Source: Spirogloea muscicola (lineage: Eukaryota; Streptophyta; Zygnematophyceae; Spirogloeales; Spirogloeaceae). Taken from it: a stretch of 56,721 bases of DNA. The stretch lies in assembly GCA_009602725.1 (NCBI GenBank), contig WELB01000012.1, positions 518,624 through 575,344 on the forward strand, written 5' to 3'. Shown here piece by piece: positions 54,104 through 56,721 of the stretch. The position numbers and the translations under genes were made by a program. How positions within the stretch are numbered: position 1 is the first letter of the stretch; every line of letters begins with the position of its first letter. The notes under the pieces were generated by a model that saw nothing but the letters and a program-made list of their open reading frames with translations, was not told where the DNA came from and ran no database searches.

Positions 54104-56721
54104 TCAAATAAGCTCTTCTTCACTGGTCATGCCTGCTGATCCAAGCTGCCGGAAGTCGCTGGGGAACAGTCGGCGCTGAGCTGGGGTCGGGTTGGCGAGC
54201 CACCAGCAGTACAAAGCGGCGGAAGCAAAGACTGAGCCACATGACAGGAGCGCCAGGCCGCCAAATGACGACGAGCTGTTGGCGGCAATAGCAACACCAA
54301 GCATGACAACCTCCGCCAAGCTTGCAAGCGCCAACTCTGTGGTGCCGACAATATTGGCCTGTGATGCCGGAATGGCAGTCTGGAAGATCTGTGCATCCAC
54401 AACATCGTACGTCCAAACGCCCACCCTCGACAGCACCTGCAGGGCATGATTTCAATTGCAAGACCCCGCAGGAGGTTTGCTCAGCAACCTCGACAAAAGT
54501 CGAAGTCACCACGGTTAAGCATTTCTGCGCATGCCTGCCAAGCTTAAAAGCCTACAGCTTGCATTCCTGACAGTTGTCATTACCACGAGCGCGAGGAAGA
54601 TGAGCAATGCGCCCATCTGGCCGGGCTGTGTGATGAGGAAAACCACTGTCGCCAGGGCCAAGGTCCCTGCCTGGAATAGCAGTGCCACAGCCCCGGCCTG
54701 CTTGCCCAGGCAGAATGCCAAATTGCCGGTTGGAAGTCAGCAAGCTTGCTACCATCAGACTTTCCATGTCTTAAGCATGTAGGGTCTACGAGAAAGAATT
54801 TCACCTGTAGCAGGCCAAGGCGGGCAATCAGCGACGTGGACATGAGCGTGGCTGCAAACCCAGCGGTTGCGCATGCTCCCCGGAAAGCGCCAATCCATGC
54901 TGCACTTACACCTGCAGCTTCCAAGTGAGCAACTATTACAACCACGACCATTTGTAACTCAACTAATCGTCAAGAATGACATGAATCCTAATACCTGACC
55001 AAACAAGTAGCGCAGTTCATGTACAGGGCTTAGGCAGACAGTGGCGCGCACCACGCTGTGTAAGGAAGGATGTCATAAGGCCGCCTGGCGAAAGAACGCA
55101 GTTGAAAAATAGCAGGGCATAGGCAAGCGATGCTGGCAGCACGGGCTGCGAGAGGTACTCCCGCCAGCCCCGCACCACGACCTCTAGCCTGCCCAACGCT
55201 GGCGGCAGGGATGCTGCTGCAATGCAGGTGTCACAAAGTGAGCCAGGAAGCAGGATATAATTAGTATAGGCCTTTGAAAGACAAAGGGGGGGAGGTGTGG
55301 AAAGCTGCTGCAAATGCGGCTGTTCAGATGTGCCAACTCTTTGGACGTGCACACAAGCGCACGGGTATTCGGCAACTCTGCTCTCGCTGTGGATCTCACA
55401 GGCAGCTGCTGCGCCATTACCGCCACTGCTGCCAACCGCAACGGCTGCTGGCACCACATGCTTTGGGCGGCTCAGCACGCCGCTACTCCACTTGTCCGTC
55501 AGGTGCACCAACACGAACTGCACACGAGCAACAGTGCACAGAGGAGCTGCTGCTCAAATAGGTCTTGCAACCTTGTGCCTGCTTCGCAGGCCTTGCAGCA
55601 GCTGTGCTGGTCTCAGCATCATTTACCAGTACTGGCAGCGAGATGCACATGATCGCCGCAGCCACGTGCATGCCAAAGGCTGGGCTTTGCGTCGAGAGCA
55701 GCCACCCAAAGACCATGGGCCCTGTAATCTGTGTTCACCAGCCCATCCCCAACAACACAAGCAAACTCCGTAGGAGTAAGGCAGGACAGCTAAAGGAGCA
55801 GTCAGAAGCAGGAGCAATGCAGCACCAGGCTAGGTAAAAGTAGGCCAGGACAGTCCAAGACATCTGCAGGAAGGAGGAGAAAGGACGGAGATAGGAACCT
55901 CGCAGACGAGGTCCACACGCCGGAGCACGGCATTGGCCTTGGCCAGTGCGATGGGACGGTTTTGACCAGCCAGCTGCATATGCAGCAGAGGCAGTGCTCA
56001 GTGGCCTGTCAGATCTTCCTGAGATCAAGGAAGGAGCGCCTGCGCTGCACTCCGCAAGTGAGGGCTGGAGGAGTGAGGGCCCGTGCGGACCTGCACGACC
56101 CAGTCGCGCTCAAAGGCCACGCCACCGGCCAGACCGCACATGCGCTCCGCAGCGCCCGCGAGTACGAGTGTCACAAACCACGGGGCACTGAGCAGCACCA
56201 TGGGGCTCGCAGTCGCGCTCACCGCGCCTGGTTGTAGTGCAAAGATGCTGGCCGCCACGGACGCGAGCATCGCCAGCGTCTGTACAGGCGTAGGCAGTCA
56301 GTTCACAGCCACTTACAAAAGTGCAACAGAGTGGAGGATATTATGAGGAGCGTCCATTGCGGCGGGCTAAAGAGAGTGAGGAGAAAAGGGCTGGCGTGCA
56401 GCTACAGTACCTGAACAAGGCAGAGGGCATTGAAGGCGAGAACACGAGGCGTGCGATCCATGAGGTCACCCACCCAGGGGCCTGCCAGGAATATTACCAG
56501 CTGGAGCAGGCCGAGGGGATGAGGGAGGATGAGAGGAAGGCAAGACGAAAAGGGATGGGAAAGGAGAAGGGAGGAGTGTGAGGAGGAGAGATTCTGGGGC
56601 GTGCAAGCAGAGCTCGCCTCGTCCAGTCTCACTGATGTAACAAAGTGGCGAGGAAGGCATAGGTCCCTTTTCTCCAAACGCAGGAAGGGCGTGAAGGGGG
56701 GGGGGGGGAGGGGGGAGGGGA
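54104..56721 (-). CDS. Ferroportin (SLC40)-type metal exporter, 5' part off the window
   Basis: A multi-pass membrane protein of the ferroportin/IREG family, which exports ferrous iron or related metals from cytosol or into an organelle. Resolved exons: 54104-54436, 54584-54697, 54805-54911 and 55055 to about 55218; others lie near 55575-55740, 55915-55990, 56040-56290 and 56400-56510. Matches: [15 protein letters not shown] (ferroportin WVDRTPR loop), [15 protein letters not shown] (IQRDW), [18 protein letters not shown] (MNATIRRID), [20 protein letters not shown] (YYNQPVFLAG), [19 protein letters not shown] and [19 protein letters not shown] (GLWSFDLTVTQ). The last ~110 residues hold two or three hydrophobic segments and a short acidic tail (TSEEELI). 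The N-terminal exons with the first membrane helices lie beyond 56721. Confidence 0.88.
56695..56721. repeat. G-rich simple repeat at the right edge
   Basis: Runs of G with single A interruptions, probably inside a ferroportin intron. The long purine stretch 56340-56580 just before it is also intronic. Confidence 0.6.

Overview
The window looks like nuclear DNA of a GC-rich green alga. This is inferred from intron-dense genes with plant-type relatives (a SABATH methyltransferase, trichome-birefringence-like PC-esterases, an organelle-type Der GTPase), from TGTAA poly(A) signals downstream of several genes, and from abundant non-LTR retrotransposons. The species cannot be named from sequence alone. 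There are three assembly ambiguities: a 55-base N run at 38687-38741 and single Ns at 10938 and 46879.

Layout. 1-4400: retrotransposon 3' ends and mostly empty DNA, with one possible small membrane-protein gene on the minus strand. 4402-10880: B12-dependent methylmalonyl-CoA mutase, minus strand, 16 exons. 11037-14185: a two-domain Der/EngA GTPase, plus strand, divergent from the mutase and sharing a short GC-rich promoter interval. 14190-15970: decayed, unidentified coding fragments. 15979-20155: an apparently complete non-LTR retrotransposon with one 1347-codon ORF (zinc finger, reverse transcriptase, CCHC, restriction-like endonuclease). 20160-28690 and 32400-38690: a graveyard of 5'-truncated relatives in both orientations, many ending in the same C-terminal peptide and in hairpin-bearing 3' tails. 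28943-31524, 39034-41738 and about 46800-49436: three paralogous six-exon PC-esterase genes; the first two lie in a duplicated block of about 3.7 kb. 44190-45550: a decayed Ty3/gypsy integrase region. 50200-52985: a seven-exon SABATH methyltransferase, minus strand. 54104 to the right edge: a ferroportin-type metal exporter, minus strand, with its 5' end outside the window.

The genes do not form one pathway. Mutase: propionate and branched-chain catabolism. Der: organelle ribosome assembly. PC-esterases: probably wall or secreted polysaccharide acylation. SABATH: carboxyl methylation of a small acid. Ferroportin: metal export. The more coherent story is the mobile DNA: one lineage of endonuclease-bearing non-LTR elements seems to insert repeatedly into its own relatives' tails, and each tail carries a conserved hairpin. 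At least one nested copy has target-site duplications that can be read directly.

I rebuilt exon chains by reading conserved protein blocks through splice sites. Coding lengths are exact multiples of three for mutase exons 2-16, Der, two PC-esterases and SABATH. Six of the 43 introns appear to use GC-AG rather than GT-AG ends, which is unusually many.
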